Below, one piece after another: positions 20,378 to 30,724 of a stretch of 64,000 bases of DNA (positions within the stretch are counted from its first letter, which is position 1; each line of letters opens with the position of its first letter). Made by a program: the position numbers and the translations under genes. The notes under the pieces are model-generated. The model saw only the letters and a list, made by a program, of their open reading frames with translations, was not told where the DNA came from and ran no database searches. Source of the DNA: Limosilactobacillus urinaemulieris (GTDB lineage Bacteria > Bacillota > Bacilli > Lactobacillales > Lactobacillaceae). The DNA is taken from assembly GCF_014838745.1 (NCBI RefSeq), contig NZ_JABUXR010000002.1:1-64000 (forward strand). The letters are read 5' to 3'.

Positions 20378-20465
20378 CATATGGCCTCCTTATATTGGTC
20401 AACCAATGCTCCATTAATATAAGACGAGCATCGGTTAGCAATCATCCTGTTAAAAACTCATATTA

Positions 20466-20474
20466 ATAATACCA
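20466..20474 (-). promoter_or_regulatory. Candidate extended -10 promoter for asp23-fakA
   Basis: Minus-strand ATGGTATTAT gives TGn plus TATTAT (20471-20466), with no good -35. It sits downstream of the rpmB terminator where the next unit must begin. Weak evidence. Confidence 0.4.
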
Positions 20475-20530
20475 TAGCAGACGGAATGAAAAAAGTCGTC
20501 TACTAATAATGGTTAATGGCATATACTATT

Positions 20531-20567
20531 TTTAAAATAAAAAATAAGTCGCTCATCACTGAACGAC
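20531..20567 (-). terminator. rpmB terminator
   Basis: GTCGTTC/GAGCGAC stem (20567-20561 with 20554-20548) followed by a T-rich tail on the minus strand. Confidence 0.8.
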
Positions 20568-20584
20568 CATATTTTCTGATTTAA

Positions 20585-20770
20585 TTAAACCCGAGTCACT
20601 TTACCGGACTTCAGTGTACGTGCTGAAATGTAAACCTTCTTAGGCTTGCCGTTAACCAAAATGGTTACCTTTTGCAAGTTAGGCTTCCAGCTACGACGAC
20701 TTGAGTTAAGGGCGTGAGAACGCTTGTTACCAAAGCGTGTCCGTTTACCGTTGATAAAATCTTTAGCCAT
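20585..20770 (-). CDS. rpmB: 50S ribosomal protein L28
   Basis: 61-aa basic protein beginning [20 protein letters not shown], standard L28. No zinc-binding CxxC pairs are present, so this is the Cys-minus form. AGGAGG lies before the ATG. Monocistronic, with a promoter and terminator flanking it. Confidence 0.97.
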   Translation of the reverse strand: MAKDFINGKRTRFGNKRSHALNSSRRSWKPNLQKVTILVNGKPKKVYISARTLKSGKVTRV

Positions 20771-20838
20771 TGGTGGTACCCTCCTCTTCTCATCTATGTT
20801 TTTTCGTTTTACGCATCTGCGCTATAACTCACTTAAAC

Positions 20839-20867
20839 AATTTACCATAGGCTGAGTAACAATGCAA
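20839..20867 (-). promoter_or_regulatory. rpmB promoter
   Basis: -35 TTGCAT (20867-20862), 17-nt spacer ending TGG, -10 TAAATT (20844-20839). Confidence 0.7.
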
Positions 20868-20899
20868 CAGTTTTCTTTCAAGTAATTTTCCTTGACAGG

Positions 20900-21556
20900 C
20901 TACTTAATTGTTAAGTCACGTGACTTAATCACCGCCACAATCCCTGATTGGAAGCTGAAATGGTTTACCTCACCATTGAACTCATTACTTGACCAGCAAA
21001 AGGGAATTGACGAGTTCCAGTTAGTTAGCGGGTATTTTTCGTCAACCAGCGTTAATCCGGTTACTGGCGTTAAATTAACAAACGCAAGGTACTTAAAACC
21101 TGCCTCAGCCTTGATCGCATATTTTCCCGGTAAATAATAATCAACAATGTTTTGCTTATCTATAAGTTGAATTTTTTCTAAGTAACCCTTAAATTCCCTT
21201 TCTAACGGTAAAAACAGGTTACTCAAATATTGGTCTAGCCGCCCTCCAGTCGCGCCAAATATCGTAATTTGATCCGGATTATAAAGCTCGATTGCATTTT
21301 TCACACCAAGCTGCGTATCAGTATAGTCTTTTACAGGAGGAAAAAGGTGAATGTCATTAATTGCCCTTTTCACCCGCTTAAATTGTTGATCATCCGTTGA
21401 ATCAAAATCCCCAACAGCAACTGCTGGTGTTATTCCTTCATTGAGCAAGCGAGTTGCACCAATGTCAACGCCTACCCATTTTTCGTTTTGCCGTGCATGG
21501 ACTTCTGATAGTGGAATTAATGAGTCAGGTCCACCCACCATAATATTTACCCGCAT
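20900..21556 (-). CDS. thiN: Thiamine pyrophosphokinase
   Basis: Transfers pyrophosphate from ATP to thiamine to make TPP. The 218-aa protein has the ThiN GDFDS motif (49-53), DYTDTQLGVKNA and GATGGRLDQYLSN. It sits downstream of rpe in the rsgA-rpe-thiN order common in Firmicutes. A 185-nt gap filled by a repeat element separates it from rpe. Confidence 0.95.
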   Translation of the reverse strand: MRVNIMVGGPDSLIPLSEVHARQNEKWVGVDIGATRLLNEGITPAVAVGDFDSTDDQQFKRVKRAINDIHLFPPVKDYTDTQLGVKNAIELYNPDQITIFGATGGRLDQYLSNLFLPLEREFKGYLEKIQLIDKQNIVDYYLPGKYAIKAEAGFKYLAFVNLTPVTGLTLVDEKYPLTNWNSSIPFCWSSNEFNGEVNHFSFQSGIVAVIKSRDLTIK

Positions 21557-21572
21557 TCATTTCTCCTTATAA

Positions 21573-21735
21573 AGAAAAGGGACTGTGACATAAGTACTTT
21601 TACCAAGTTCAAATACGAACAGCGCGGTACGCAAATGGGTTCCAGTGTCCAGTATAACCGAACTCTGGAATCCTATTTGCGCTCGCGGGGGCGTGAAAAC
21701 GAAGTCATAAATGACTTCTGTCACGCTCCCTTTTC
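21573..21735. repeat. Dispersed intergenic repeat, copy B
   Basis: About 160 nt between thiN and rpe with no ORF. The left end (GGGACTGTGACATAAGT) and the inverted right end (GGGAGCGTGACAGAAGT) are imperfect terminal inverted repeats. The right part is a hairpin pairing GCGTGA/TCACGC and GAAGTCAT/ATGACTTC, followed by TTTT on the plus strand. It shares a 13-nt word with copy A and architecture with copy C. Confidence 0.55.
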
Positions 21736-21741
21736 TACTAA

Positions 21742-22395
21742 TTATTTAGTTGCATCCCTTAACGCCTGAATCCGCTTAGCAGGATCAGCGACGTTGTATA
21801 CATATGAGCCGGCAACAGCAACGGTTGCTCCAGCCTTATAGCAGTCCACAACGGTTTGATTGTTAACACCACCATCAACTTCGATGTCAAAGTCATAACC
21901 CTTATTCTTCTTAATTTGATTAAGTTGGGCAATCTTTTCTACGGTTTCAGGAAGAAACTTTTGACCACCAAAGCCGGGGTTAACGGTCATCACTAATACT
22001 TGGTCAACCATGTGAAGAACTGGTTCAATCATGGCAACTGGTGTGCCAGGATTAATAACTACTTCTGCCTTTACCCCACCATTTTTTATAATTTGGAGTG
22101 CCCGATGAATATGCTGAGTAGCCTCAACTTGAACACCAATGATATCAGCACCAGCATCAATAAATGCAGGTAAAATGTGTTCAGGATTTTGAACCATTAA
22201 GTGACAATCAAGAACCATCTTCGTAATTGGGCGAATTGCCTTTACAAATCCTGGACCATAAGAAATACTTGGTACGAATGAACCATCCATCACATCAATG
22301 TGAAGATATTCGGCACCCGCCTTATCTACTTTTTCAATATTCTGTTGCAAGTTAACATAATCAGCACTGAGAATCGAAGGTGCTACTTTAATCAT
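21742..22395 (-). CDS. rpe: Ribulose-phosphate 3-epimerase
   Basis: Interconverts ribulose-5-P and xylulose-5-P, feeding the phosphoketolase pathway of heterofermenters. 217-aa TIM barrel with HIDVMDGSFVPSISYGP (33-49), HLMVQNPE and VNPGFGGQ. Complete. It follows rsgA by 12 nt. Confidence 0.96.
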   Translation of the reverse strand: MIKVAPSILSADYVNLQQNIEKVDKAGAEYLHIDVMDGSFVPSISYGPGFVKAIRPITKMVLDCHLMVQNPEHILPAFIDAGADIIGVQVEATQHIHRALQIIKNGGVKAEVVINPGTPVAMIEPVLHMVDQVLVMTVNPGFGGQKFLPETVEKIAQLNQIKKNKGYDFDIEVDGGVNNQTVVDCYKAGATVAVAGSYVYNVADPAKRIQALRDATK

Positions 22396-22407
22396 TTTAT
22401 CAATCCC

Positions 22408-23292
22408 TCATTTCTTATTCTTACCATAATCAGGTTTTTGGTTAGCAATTAGGTTATGAAATTGAACATAATCATCATACCGACTTTTCATGATTATACC
22501 ATTTTTTACTGCATCTTTAACCGCGCATTGAGGTTCTTTTAGGTGAAGACATCCCCGAAATTTACAATTAGGCGCTAACTCTTTCATTTCCGGAAAGAAA
22601 TTTGGCAATTCTTCAACGGTCATATCAAAAGTTTCATACGATGAAAAGCCAGGAGTGTCCGCAATCCAGGCACCTGCAACATTTAGTAAACTAACCTTTC
22701 GTGTTGTGTGCCGTCCACGCTTTAATGCCGTTGAAATTTCACCAGTTGCTAAGTCTAAGCCCGGTGCAAGATGGTTTAAGAGTGTTGATTTCCCTGCACC
22801 TGTTTGCCCCATCATTGTAACGATTTGACCTTTTAAAAGTTCTTTTAATTGATACAACTGATCTTCAGCAAATGATTCCCGGCTAAAAAATACCTGATAG
22901 CCAATTTTTCTGTAACCGGCAACGATTTCTCCCAGCCTTGTATATTCATCATCATCAAGGAGATCCGTTTTCGAAAAGTAAATTACCGGAATAATTTTTT
23001 GCGCTTCAAGAGCAATCAATTGTCGATCTAACAAATTAGTCGAAAATGTTGGCTTCTTAGCTGCCGTTACTACAACAGCAATATCAACATTAGCTACTGG
23101 CGGACGAACTAATTCGTTTTTTCGTGGTAAAACACGAAGAAGGTAGCCATTCTCAAATTCAACTCGATCACCAACAATTGGTTTAATTTTCCGAGCACGA
23201 AAATTCCCCCGTGCCCTTGTTCGGTGAATTTCACCATCAGTCAAAATATCATAAAAGCCACTTAAAGATTGTTGTATTATTCCCTGTTTCAC
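22408..23292 (-). CDS. rsgA: Ribosome small subunit GTPase RsgA
   Basis: Late 30S assembly checkpoint GTPase. 294 aa with an OB-fold N-terminus and circularly permuted GTPase motifs: G4 FSKTDL (about 119-124) comes before G1 GQTGAGKST (about 170) and G3 DTPGF. A C-terminal zinc-binding region contains [14 protein letters not shown]. It lies 12 nt downstream of pknB. Confidence 0.96.
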   Translation of the reverse strand: MKQGIIQQSLSGFYDILTDGEIHRTRARGNFRARKIKPIVGDRVEFENGYLLRVLPRKNELVRPPVANVDIAVVVTAAKKPTFSTNLLDRQLIALEAQKIIPVIYFSKTDLLDDDEYTRLGEIVAGYRKIGYQVFFSRESFAEDQLYQLKELLKGQIVTMMGQTGAGKSTLLNHLAPGLDLATGEISTALKRGRHTTRKVSLLNVAGAWIADTPGFSSYETFDMTVEELPNFFPEMKELAPNCKFRGCLHLKEPQCAVKDAVKNGIIMKSRYDDYVQFHNLIANQKPDYGKNKK

Positions 23293-23303
23293 CTTTATCC
23301 TCC

Positions 23304-25205
23304 TTAAGCGGTAATATTAGTCGCACTCATAATCGTTCGTCCATTGCGAACAACCCGGTAAGCACCCATTTCACCTTGTCGAAGGGTAAATGGAACATTA
23401 ATTGTTGTTTCCTGGTTAATCGTAATATCTTGATACTGCATGGTTAAATTATGCTGAGCATCCTTAATATAGACTTGAACACGATTTTCACGTTGACCAC
23501 CATTACCATCAAATGGAATATTGATCTGGATATTAGTAGTCTTAGTTTCATTCCCTGAGTTTGCAACAGTCACCGTTAACGTATCATCACGACTTAAAGT
23601 CGAACCAGCCTTAGGTGTCTGTGCAATTACGTGGTTTGTCGCCACCGTCTTAGATGTTTTTTCTTGGGTCGTTAACTGTAGGTGGTGTTCATTGGCAAAT
23701 TTTTGGACAACACTAACATCTTGATTCTTAAAGTCAGGAATCTTAATCTGCGTCTTGCCCGCACTGACTTTAAAACGAATGGTATGAGATGCCGTAGCAA
23801 CAGTCTTCCCTTTTGCATAATTTTGTTTCATGATTTGTCCAGGATCAACTGTCTCTGAATGAACCTTGACCTGTTCAACCCGAAATCCCTTAGCGCGAAG
23901 GTTGCTTGCAACTTCACTATAATCTGAGCCAACATAATCAGCCATTGTCATTTGTTTAACACCCTGGCTAATCTTGAGATTAACATAACTATTAACCCGT
24001 GTCTTGTCACTTCCGTTTGGTGAGCTGCTAACTACATGATTCTTGGGAATACTTGAATTATATACCCGTGTAATGTTGCCAACTCGCAGATTATGCTTAT
24101 GTAACGTTTGTTCTGCCTTTACCGCACTTTGTCCATCAACATCAGGCGTCACTACACTCCGGCCGAAAAACCACCAACCACCAAAGCTAGCTACAATTAA
24201 AACCACTATTACAATTCCTGACCAAATATACTTTTTATAGTGGTGCCAAACATTTTCGTGCTTTTTCTGTGGCTGCTTCTTGACATCTTGTTGTGGCTGC
24301 TTTTCATGATGACTTGGCAATTCAATTACCTTAGTTTCACCGTCATCATCTGCATTAAATTCCAATCGCGGTTCATTTTTTCTTGCCGGATCCAAAGATG
24401 TTTTCAAATCTGCTGCCATCGCTGCTGCTGATTTATAACGATCACTCGGATCCTTAGCGGTCGCTTTGATAACAACATTTTCTAATGCTTGCGGGATATC
24501 ATTATTAAATTCACGAACTGACGGGATATTTTCCTTAAAATGCTTTAAGGCAATTGAGACGGCTGTTTCCCCCTCAAACGGAACCTTTCCGGTTAACAAT
24601 TCATAAAGAATAATCCCTAAAGAATAGATGTCAGATTGCTTGGTTGCAATACTTCCCCGTGCCTGTTCAGGAGAAAGATAATGAACAGAACCCATCAACG
24701 TATTCGTTTGGGTTAATGAGTCCTGATACGCAGCAACCGCTATTCCAAAATCAGTGATTTTAATGTTTTTATTTTTATCAATTAAAATATTTTGTGGTTT
24801 TAAATCACGGTGAATAATCCCATGATCATGGGCAGTTTGAACGGCAGACAAAACTTGTTCCATAATGTCGACCACTTGTGGCAATGGTATTGGGAAATTT
24901 TTCTTAATATAAGCTTTTAAGTCCGTCCCTTCAACATACTGCATTACCATAAACTGCATTCCATGATCCTCACCAATATCATAAACGCCAACAATGTGAG
25001 GATCATTTAATTGTGTCGCTGCCATTGCTTCTCGTTCAAAGCGACGTTGAGTGTTTGGGTCATCACGTAAATCTAAGCGAAGAAGCTTAACCGAAACTTT
25101 ACGATCGAGCACTTCATCATATGCTAAATAAACATTCGCCATTCCGCCTTCACCAAGCGTGCGAATAATCCTGTATCGTTTACCGATCTTATATCCAGGA
25201 TTCAT
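23304..25205 (-). CDS. pknB: PASTA-domain serine/threonine protein kinase
   Basis: Membrane receptor-like kinase that senses cell-wall fragments or lipid II and regulates envelope synthesis. 633 aa. The cytosolic kinase has glycine loop [10 protein letters not shown] (17-26), VSVKLL (Lys40), HRDLKPQN and DFG. One TM segment lies near residues 328-349, followed by three extracellular PASTA repeats and a C-terminal beta domain. It pairs with the phosphatase encoded just upstream (25209-25949), 3 nt away. Confidence 0.96.
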   Translation of the reverse strand: MNPGYKIGKRYRIIRTLGEGGMANVYLAYDEVLDRKVSVKLLRLDLRDDPNTQRRFEREAMAATQLNDPHIVGVYDIGEDHGMQFMVMQYVEGTDLKAYIKKNFPIPLPQVVDIMEQVLSAVQTAHDHGIIHRDLKPQNILIDKNKNIKITDFGIAVAAYQDSLTQTNTLMGSVHYLSPEQARGSIATKQSDIYSLGIILYELLTGKVPFEGETAVSIALKHFKENIPSVREFNNDIPQALENVVIKATAKDPSDRYKSAAAMAADLKTSLDPARKNEPRLEFNADDDGETKVIELPSHHEKQPQQDVKKQPQKKHENVWHHYKKYIWSGIVIVVLIVASFGGWWFFGRSVVTPDVDGQSAVKAEQTLHKHNLRVGNITRVYNSSIPKNHVVSSSPNGSDKTRVNSYVNLKISQGVKQMTMADYVGSDYSEVASNLRAKGFRVEQVKVHSETVDPGQIMKQNYAKGKTVATASHTIRFKVSAGKTQIKIPDFKNQDVSVVQKFANEHHLQLTTQEKTSKTVATNHVIAQTPKAGSTLSRDDTLTVTVANSGNETKTTNIQINIPFDGNGGQRENRVQVYIKDAQHNLTMQYQDITINQETTINVPFTLRQGEMGAYRVVRNGRTIMSATNITA

Positions 25206-25208
25206 TTA

Positions 25209-25949
25209 CTACCCCTCCTGGTCTTCTGCTAACCCAATCAGGACAGTGATATTATCAGGCCCACCAGCCTCGTTTGCCATTTTCACTAATTGCGAGCACT
25301 TCTTTGTTAATGAAAGATCTGATTCGAGTACCCCCATCATCTGTTCTCGAGTAATCATCTTTGATAAACCGTCAGAACATAGCAAAATTTGGTCACCAGC
25401 ACCCAAGTCAAAGCGATTAACTTCAATTCTAGCATCAGCTGATACACCAATAGCACGAGTAATAATATTATTTTGTGGATAATTACGAGCTTCTTCTTCT
25501 GTAATGTCACCATGCTTGACCAGCTCATTAACTAATGAATGGTCGATTGTTACCTGTGTCAACAAGTTATCATGGAGGACATATCCCCGACTATCACCGA
25601 TATTAGCAACTACCATTGCCTGATCAAAAATAATCGCAGCAACTAATGTAGTACCCATCCCCTGATATTTTGGGTTTTCTTTTGATTTTTGTAAGATTTC
25701 GTCATTGATTAATTGGACCTCACGTGCGAACCACCGGATTGCTTCCAATGATGAGTTTGGTGAGGCCGCTTGGAATTGACGACCAAGATGATCAACAGTA
25801 ATTTGGGCAGCAACATCGCCACTTCTACTACCGCCGATTCCATCGGCAACGACCACCAAAAGAGTCCCATCAGGGGCAGTGAATTTGGCTACCCGATCCT
25901 GATTTTCCTTTCTTTGATGACCAATATCTGTTTGATAAGCAACTTTCAT
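25209..25949 (-). CDS. stp: PP2C-type serine/threonine phosphatase
   Basis: Dephosphorylates targets of the adjacent PASTA kinase. 246 aa with the PPM metal-binding motifs: VADGIGGSRSGDVAA (about 35-49), GDSRGY, and LCSDGLSKM and GGPDNITV near the C-terminus. Gene symbols stp, prpC and pppL are all used for this protein. Confidence 0.95.
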   Translation of the reverse strand: MKVAYQTDIGHQRKENQDRVAKFTAPDGTLLVVVADGIGGSRSGDVAAQITVDHLGRQFQAASPNSSLEAIRWFAREVQLINDEILQKSKENPKYQGMGTTLVAAIIFDQAMVVANIGDSRGYVLHDNLLTQVTIDHSLVNELVKHGDITEEEARNYPQNNIITRAIGVSADARIEVNRFDLGAGDQILLCSDGLSKMITREQMMGVLESDLSLTKKCSQLVKMANEAGGPDNITVLIGLAEDQEG

Positions 25950-25967
25950 AAATAATGCTTTTCCCTT

Positions 25968-27317
25968 CTACAGATTTCGCTTAAGGCAACTAATAAAGAA
26001 GCCATCGGAACCGTAATCACTCGGCAGAATTGTTAAAGTTGCCGAATCTCGATCGTCCTTAAGAGCACGCTTTGTTACTGTTCGCTCCAGTGTGAAAGCT
26101 GGATGTGCTTGAAGAAATTCTTGAACTGTATGTTCATTTTCTTCAGTTAAAATTGTGCACGTGCTAAAAATAATTATACCGCCTTTTTTCACTTTTGGGG
26201 CAACAGCATTTAAAATTGCTAATTGAATTTGATGTAATTGTTGACTGTCATGAGCAGTTTTTGTATAACGAATTTCTGGTTTACGTCGTAATAAGCCAAT
26301 TCCACTGCACGGAGCATCAACTAAAATTCGGTCAAATTCCTCATCAGCAAATTTGTCGTTAATCTTTCGGGCATCAAGCGCTAACGGTTTAACAACGCTT
26401 TCGACCCCCATTCGTTGAGCATTTCTCTCAATTAGACGAACCTTGTGTTGGTGAATATCTAAGGCAACAACTTGACCATCTTGGGCAGGTGAAAGCTGTT
26501 CAGCAATTTGAACAGTTTTACCACCTGGTGCTGCACATGCATCAAGTACCTTAAATTGTGGATGAAGATCCATACTTTCAACCGCTAGCATGGCACTTTC
26601 ATCCTGAATCGTAATAACTCCATCCCTCAGTAATGGAGAGTTAACAATATTACCTGATGTCACAACTAGAGCATTGGTGGCAACTTGACTTTCAGTCGTC
26701 TCAATACCTTCATCTAATAACTGCTGTTTTACTGCTTCCAGATTGCTCTTTTTAGTATTAACCCGAATGGAAACATGAGCAGGCTCATTAATTGCTTGCA
26801 GAATTTTTTTCGTTGTCTGTTCGCCATTTTCTTCAATAAATTTTTCAACTAACCATTGTGGAACGCTTGCCTCAATTGATAATCGTTTTGCAGTTGGCTT
26901 AATCATCGAGAGATCAGGAGTTCCTTGCCGTAATGCAGAATGAAGGACTCCCGTAACAAACTTTCTAATTCCCGGATTTCCACGACGCTTAGCAATTTTG
27001 ATTGTTTCATCAGTTACTGCCCAATCAGGAACACGATCTAAATAATTATATTGGTAAAGCGCTGTTAATAAAAGCGTTTCAACCCATGGATCCAACCGTT
27101 TACCTTGTGTTAAAGATTTTAGCCAATATTCCAAAGTAAGCTGATGCTGAAGAGTTCCATAGACAATTGTCGTTACCAATCGCTGGTCTGCAGGGCTTAG
27201 ATCATGTCGACGAAGCGTCTCGTCTACTTGAAGATTAGAATATGCCTTTGTTTTACGAACTCGCTCTAAAGAAGCAAAAGATAATTCCCGCGCATTTTGT
27301 GGGGTGAATTTAGTCAT
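25968..27317 (-). CDS. rsmB: 16S rRNA (cytosine-967-C5)-methyltransferase
   Basis: Methylates C967 of 16S rRNA. 449 aa with an N-terminal NusB-like domain, then a Rossmann methyltransferase with the two catalytic cysteines in DAPCSGIGLLRRKPEIRY and FSTCTI. The start overlaps the fmt stop by 8 nt, which indicates coupling. Confidence 0.96.
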   Translation of the reverse strand: MTKFTPQNARELSFASLERVRKTKAYSNLQVDETLRRHDLSPADQRLVTTIVYGTLQHQLTLEYWLKSLTQGKRLDPWVETLLLTALYQYNYLDRVPDWAVTDETIKIAKRRGNPGIRKFVTGVLHSALRQGTPDLSMIKPTAKRLSIEASVPQWLVEKFIEENGEQTTKKILQAINEPAHVSIRVNTKKSNLEAVKQQLLDEGIETTESQVATNALVVTSGNIVNSPLLRDGVITIQDESAMLAVESMDLHPQFKVLDACAAPGGKTVQIAEQLSPAQDGQVVALDIHQHKVRLIERNAQRMGVESVVKPLALDARKINDKFADEEFDRILVDAPCSGIGLLRRKPEIRYTKTAHDSQQLHQIQLAILNAVAPKVKKGGIIIFSTCTILTEENEHTVQEFLQAHPAFTLERTVTKRALKDDRDSATLTILPSDYGSDGFFISCLKRNL

Positions 27318-28263
27318 CAGTTACCACTTGCATCCCTTCCTTAATGTTTTGGTGACCATTTAAGTAAGCCGTAATATCCATCTTTTGCTTACCAGCAGGT
27401 TTCAACTCATTAATTTGATATGTAGTCCCATTACCAGCAGCAATAACTAAATGGTGTTTGTCGACCCGAACAACCTTACCCGGTTCCAATTCGGTTTTTT
27501 CGGTTAATGGTGTCACATCATAAATCTTAGTTCGTAACCCATCAATCTTCATATTGCCAATTGGTGCAGGACGCAATCCGCGAACCTTATCGTCAATTTG
27601 CTGTGCTAACATTGTATAATCAATTTTTTCTTGTTCACTTGAAATATTTGGTGAAAAGGTTACCTTTTCTGGATCTTGTTTTTGTGGTTTGACGTTCCCA
27701 CTAATCAAGTCAGGTAGTGTATCTAATAGGAGATCTCGACCAAGGATACTTAATTTCTTAAACATTGTTCCATTATCATCATTAGATTCAATTGGAATAG
27801 CCCGCTGAGAAATCATATCACCAGCATCCATTTTCTTAACCATATACATAATTGTAATCCCTGTCTCCTGGTCACCATTGATAATGGAATATTGAACTGG
27901 AGCACCACCACGATACTTAGGCAATAGTGAACCATGGACATTAATTGCAGCGATCTGTGCAGCGTCTAATAACTTTGTTGGTAAGAACTGACCATAGGCA
28001 GCAGTAATCAGCAAATCAGGATGCAGTTCGATAATTTCTGCCATCTCTTGACTGCCACTAAGCTTAGTTGGTTGTAAAACCTTAATGTGGTTTTCTACTG
28101 CAAGTTTTTTCACTGGAGACGGCGTTAAAACACGTTTACGGCCAACACGATGGTCAGGTTGGGTTAAAACAGCTTTAACATCATACTCAGGTGCGTCAAT
28201 AAGACTTTGAAGAATTGGAACCGCAAATTCTGGGGTTCCCATAAATACGATTGATGTTGACAT
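27310..28263 (-). CDS. fmt: Methionyl-tRNA formyltransferase
   Basis: Formylates initiator Met-tRNA. 317 aa with the formyl-transfer signature VHGSLLPKYRGGAP and AAYGQFLP, plus the C-terminal tRNA-binding domain. The peptide deformylase gene often found between priA and fmt is absent here. Confidence 0.97.
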   Translation of the reverse strand: MSTSIVFMGTPEFAVPILQSLIDAPEYDVKAVLTQPDHRVGRKRVLTPSPVKKLAVENHIKVLQPTKLSGSQEMAEIIELHPDLLITAAYGQFLPTKLLDAAQIAAINVHGSLLPKYRGGAPVQYSIINGDQETGITIMYMVKKMDAGDMISQRAIPIESNDDNGTMFKKLSILGRDLLLDTLPDLISGNVKPQKQDPEKVTFSPNISSEQEKIDYTMLAQQIDDKVRGLRPAPIGNMKIDGLRTKIYDVTPLTEKTELEPGKVVRVDKHHLVIAAGNGTTYQINELKPAGKQKMDITAYLNGHQNIKEGMQVVTDD

Positions 28264-28281
28264 AAGTAAATCATCCTTTCA

Positions 28282-30723
28282 TTACATAAAGTATTGTGGA
28301 TCAGGATCAATTGAAATTTGAACATCATTTTTCCCCTTACTCTGTGTTTCTTGAAGAATTTTTTGCAAGAGTGGATGCAAATGTTGATCCTGCTTATATT
28401 TAATTACAATTTGGTAGTAATATCGCCGTTTCATTCGCGCAATTGCCCGTGGTGTCGGTCCAAGAATAATTGTTGAGGGCATCAGACTCTTAGTTAACTG
28501 CTCTTTAATTTGCGCCATTGCACGTGCGGCAATTGCTTCATCTTCATGACTCGCCATTAACCGAACAGTAAAGTAATACGGAGGATAGCTAGCTTGGTGG
28601 CGCAGTGCCATCTCACGCTTAAAAAATCCTTCATAATCATTTCTTTGGGCAAATCGGATAGCATAGTGGTCAGGATTATAGGTTTGAATTATTACTTCCC
28701 CCTTCTTATCGGCTCGGCCAGCACGTCCACTAACCTGACTTAGCAAGTCAAAGGTTCGCTCACTTGACCGAAAATCGGGAAGTCCTAATCCTGTATCTGC
28801 GTTAAGCACTCCCACTAAGGTAACATTAGGAAAATCAAGTCCCTTAGCAATCATCTGGGTCCCCAAGAGGATATCAGCTTTGTGCTGACCAAATTGTCGT
28901 AACAGTTTTTCGTGCATTCCTTTTCGTCTGGTAGTATCAACGTCCATCCGAATAACGCGCGCTTGAGGAATTAAACCAGCCAGTTCCCGCTCAACCTTTT
29001 CCGTTCCTGTTCCATAGTAGCGAATCTCACGACTACCACAATGAGGACAAAAGCGGGGGATTGGCTCCTCATGACCACAATAATGACACTTCATCGTGTG
29101 ACTATCCATATGCAAAGTCAGAGAAATATCACAGTTTGGGCACTTAAGGACTTCCCCACAATCACGACACATCATAAACGATGAAAAGCCTCTTCGATTA
29201 AGCATTAAAATACTCTGTTCATTTTTTGCCAAACGATCAGTTAACTTAGTTAAAAGCTCCCGAGAAAAGTTACTCTCGCCGCGTTCCTTAATTTCAGGAC
29301 GCATATCCACCACTTTAATGGGTGGTAAGGGTCGTTTATTTACCCGATGTTTTAATTGAAGGAGTTGATAAACACCCTTCATTGCCCGTGCCCGACTTTC
29401 TAAACTTGGGGTAGCAGAGCCAAGAACAACGGGGGCATTATTATACTTTCCCCGCCACTTTGCAACTTCACGAGCATGATAGCGAGGAGCCTCATCTTGT
29501 TTATAGCTTGATTCATGTTCCTCATCTAAAATAATCACACCAATATTAGTTAAGGGAGCAAATATCGCTGATCGAGCGCCAACCACAACCTGAGCTTCTC
29601 CACGATTAATCCGTCGCCACTCATCAAAACGTTCCCCAGCGGAAAGGCCACTATGGAGGACCGCAACCTTTGAACCAAAACGATGACGAACCCGGTTCAC
29701 AATTTGAGGAGTCAATGAAATTTCTGGAACAAGCATTAGAGCTGTTTTATGATTTTGGAGTGCTTTAGCAATCGACTGAAGATAAACCTCGGTTTTCCCA
29801 CTACCCGTCACTCCTTCAAGAAGAAAAACACGACTACGGGAATCGTCAATTGCCTGTTCAATCTCATTGGCAGCTGCTTGCTGTTCATCGTTCAAAGTTA
29901 ACGGCTTGGCAAGGTGGTGATCATCTGGCAAGGGTTCTTGTCCAAGCGGTGTTCGATAAACTTCAATCGGGACCTTTGTCAACCATCCCTTTTGAACACC
30001 GGTATTAAAAGTTGCTGCTTTTAATCCGCTAATCTTTTCAGCATCCACCTGTTTAACTGTTTTACCAATAATACTTTGTAAATAAGAAAGCAAGCGGTTC
30101 TGTGCATGAGCATTAGCATGAAGGGATGTTCGTGCTTCCTCAAGTTCCTCAAAACTTAGTTGGGGGCGAATTCCTACCGTTGTTTTGGCTTTTGCTTTAT
30201 CTGCCACTACATATTCAAAGCGGACCTTCCCCTGCCTTTGCAGTTTGAGTAGCAAACTAACTATCTGAGGATTAGATTGAACCGTTGCAAAATCCAGTTC
30301 ATCTTTACCATGAAAAACATCAAAAGCAATCTGTTCATCCACCTCATCAATAATTTTAACGACTCGTGTTGACTTAGCTTTTAACATGTTGGGTAACATT
30401 GTATAAATACTGGAAATCCAAAAAGCATATGTCCGATCAGCAAGCCATTTGCTGAGACTTAATAATTCATCCCCAATTACCGGTTGCAAATCCATTAGGG
30501 CATCAATTGCCTTTAATTGACCGTTATACCTCGTTGGTTGATCAAGACCAACAATAAACCCTTGTACCTGCCGCTTACCATTGCCAAACGGGACGACTAC
30601 CCGCATCCCTAATTGGACCTGATTTTCGAGCCGAGTTGGCACTTGGTATGTATAGGGTCGATTCGTTTGCATTGTAGGAACATCAACAATTACCTGTGCT
30701 AACTGTGCCACACTCTCACTCAC
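28282..30723 (-). CDS. priA: Primosomal helicase PriA
   Basis: Restarts stalled replication forks. 813 aa: N-terminal DNA-binding domain, superfamily 2 helicase with GVTGSGKTEVYL and DEEHESSYKQ, and a zinc-binding insertion with paired cysteines (CRDCGEVLKCPNCD and CHYCGHEEPIPRFCPHCG). Complete. Follows coaBC by one nucleotide. Confidence 0.97.
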   Translation of the reverse strand: MSESVAQLAQVIVDVPTMQTNRPYTYQVPTRLENQVQLGMRVVVPFGNGKRQVQGFIVGLDQPTRYNGQLKAIDALMDLQPVIGDELLSLSKWLADRTYAFWISSIYTMLPNMLKAKSTRVVKIIDEVDEQIAFDVFHGKDELDFATVQSNPQIVSLLLKLQRQGKVRFEYVVADKAKAKTTVGIRPQLSFEELEEARTSLHANAHAQNRLLSYLQSIIGKTVKQVDAEKISGLKAATFNTGVQKGWLTKVPIEVYRTPLGQEPLPDDHHLAKPLTLNDEQQAAANEIEQAIDDSRSRVFLLEGVTGSGKTEVYLQSIAKALQNHKTALMLVPEISLTPQIVNRVRHRFGSKVAVLHSGLSAGERFDEWRRINRGEAQVVVGARSAIFAPLTNIGVIILDEEHESSYKQDEAPRYHAREVAKWRGKYNNAPVVLGSATPSLESRARAMKGVYQLLQLKHRVNKRPLPPIKVVDMRPEIKERGESNFSRELLTKLTDRLAKNEQSILMLNRRGFSSFMMCRDCGEVLKCPNCDISLTLHMDSHTMKCHYCGHEEPIPRFCPHCGSREIRYYGTGTEKVERELAGLIPQARVIRMDVDTTRRKGMHEKLLRQFGQHKADILLGTQMIAKGLDFPNVTLVGVLNADTGLGLPDFRSSERTFDLLSQVSGRAGRADKKGEVIIQTYNPDHYAIRFAQRNDYEGFFKREMALRHQASYPPYYFTVRLMASHEDEAIAARAMAQIKEQLTKSLMPSTIILGPTPRAIARMKRRYYYQIVIKYKQDQHLHPLLQKILQETQSKGKNDVQISIDPDPQYFM

Positions 30724-30724
30724 C